In this document: positions 15,704-16,132 of the stretch, in pieces
Position numbering within the stretch: position 1 is the stretch's first letter
Layout of the letters: each line of letters opens with the position of its first letter
NCBI GenBank assembly: GCA_003973505.1
Contig: QNXT01000035.1
Coordinates: 1-16,132, forward strand
Length of the DNA: 16,132 nucleotides
From: Bacteroidota bacterium
GTDB taxonomy: Bacteria > Bacteroidota > Bacteroidia > Bacteroidales > UBA1556
Direction: 5' to 3'
Made by a program: the position numbers and the translations under genes
The notes under the pieces: model-generated
The model's input: the letters and a program-made list of their open reading frames with translations, nothing else
Told to the model about the DNA's origin: nothing
Databases searched by the model: none

Positions 15704-15719
15704 GCATCCCGAAGGGTGC
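15704..15719 (-). other. Short GC hairpin at the end of the sorting-domain gene
   Basis: On the minus strand GCACCC, loop TTC, and GGGATGC pair with one bulged A, starting at the last base of the stop codon. There is no T-run, so it is at best a weak terminator or mRNA-end stabiliser. Confidence 0.3.
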
Positions 15720-16132
15720 TATTGTTTATACATTTTGTTGGCGGTAGTTATTGTTTTTACGGTGTATAATCCTCTTGCTAAATTACTTACATTAATAACT
15801 CTTTGATTGTCTGATTTTGAGATTTGTTTCGTTTGGTTGGTAACATCTTTTCCTAGTATATTATAAATTTTTATAGTTGATAATTCTTCTGCATTGGCTT
15901 GTATAGTTATTCGATTATTAGTTGGATTAGGATAAATAACGACTCCTGTTATAGATGGAGTAAAATTAACAACTTCTATCTGCGAATATTCATATTGCCC
16001 GTCATAATCGGTTTGTTTTAAGCGATAATACGAAATACCGCTAAAGGGGCTTGGGTCTATAGCTGAATAATTCAACAACCTATTTGAATTCCCTGCACCT
16101 TCCACTTGCTTTACCACCATCCAATTATTCGT
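15719..16132 (-). CDS. Type IX secretion substrate, C-terminal part with sorting domain (cut by window edge)
   Basis: The frame is open to the window edge, giving 137 visible residues starting TNNWMVVKQVEGAGNSN; the Met at 16120 is internal, not a start. First comes the common linker phrase YSAIDPSPFSGISYYRLKQTDYDGQYEYS. The type A sorting domain follows: VVIYPNPTNNRITIQ with the hallmark YPNP, TIKIYNILGKDV, and a final LARGLYTVKTITTANKMYKQ. This domain targets proteins through the type IX system across the outer membrane, after which it is removed. The cargo part lies outside the window, so the enzyme or adhesin type cannot be told. The stop is TAG at 15719-15721. Confidence 0.93.
   Translation of the reverse strand, partial: TNNWMVVKQVEGAGNSNRLLNYSAIDPSPFSGISYYRLKQTDYDGQYEYSQIEVVNFTPSITGVVIYPNPTNNRITIQANAEELSTIKIYNILGKDVTNQTKQISKSDNQRVINVSNLARGLYTVKTITTANKMYKQ

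Noticed and set aside
1..16132. A new defence, secretion or biosynthetic gene system
   Set aside because: Every sizeable gene fits a known family (beta-oxidation, transport, glycosyl transfer, translation, surface proteins), and no cluster of unknown genes is present.

Overview
The window reads as chromosomal DNA of a member of the Bacteroidota. Three things support this: promoter-like boxes of the Bacteroidota type (TAnnTTTG, here TATCTTTG at 4282-4289, 8440-8447 and 9585-9592), a type IX secretion C-terminal sorting domain at the right edge, and a GWxTD-family protein. It is AT-rich, and almost all gene starts lack a Shine-Dalgarno sequence; infC is the clear exception. The gene content points to a fatty-acid-oxidising organism with an outer membrane and type IX secretion.

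Layout. (1) 1-4357, minus strand: a compact four-gene unit, marR - fadN-like - fadA - acyl-CoA dehydrogenase (cut by the left edge). It has the same gene order as the Bacillus fadN-fadA-fadE beta-oxidation operon, with its own MarR-type regulator placed first. Two copies of a 14-bp palindrome lie 32 bp apart over the marR promoter and are the likely operators. (2) 4451-5746, plus strand: a divergent LplT-like major facilitator transporter. (3) 5779-8336, minus strand: a family 2 glycosyltransferase and a secreted GWxTD-domain protein, each with its own promoter-like box. (4) 8337-9041: a gene-free stretch dominated by a GT-rich array phased on 8 bp. (5) 9042-12784, plus strand: a macrodomain protein, then the classical translation cluster thrS - infC - rpmI - rplT. 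infC appears to start at AUA behind a perfect AGGAGG, and a bulged stem-loop precedes rplT. A textbook intrinsic terminator with a UUCG loop ends the cluster. (6) 12839-13220: a repeat cluster with two related composite modules and a 43-bp near-perfect hairpin. (7) 13221-16132, minus strand: a small Skp/OmpH-like lipoprotein, a 598-residue VGIGT-repeat surface-type protein without a signal peptide, and the C-terminal part of a type IX secretion substrate.

How the genes work together. The fad unit encodes three core beta-oxidation steps: acyl-CoA dehydrogenase, hydratase plus 3-hydroxyacyl-CoA dehydrogenase, and thiolase. Its regulator probably also represses itself. The neighbouring transporter may supply lysolipids, but that link rests on position and family only. 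The thrS-rplT cluster is housekeeping. The right-hand genes are envelope or surface functions.

I see no convincing new multi-gene system (defence, mobile or biosynthetic). The most unusual features are in the non-coding DNA: the paired operators, the octamer-phased array, the tandem hairpin modules, the rplT leader and the AUA start of infC.
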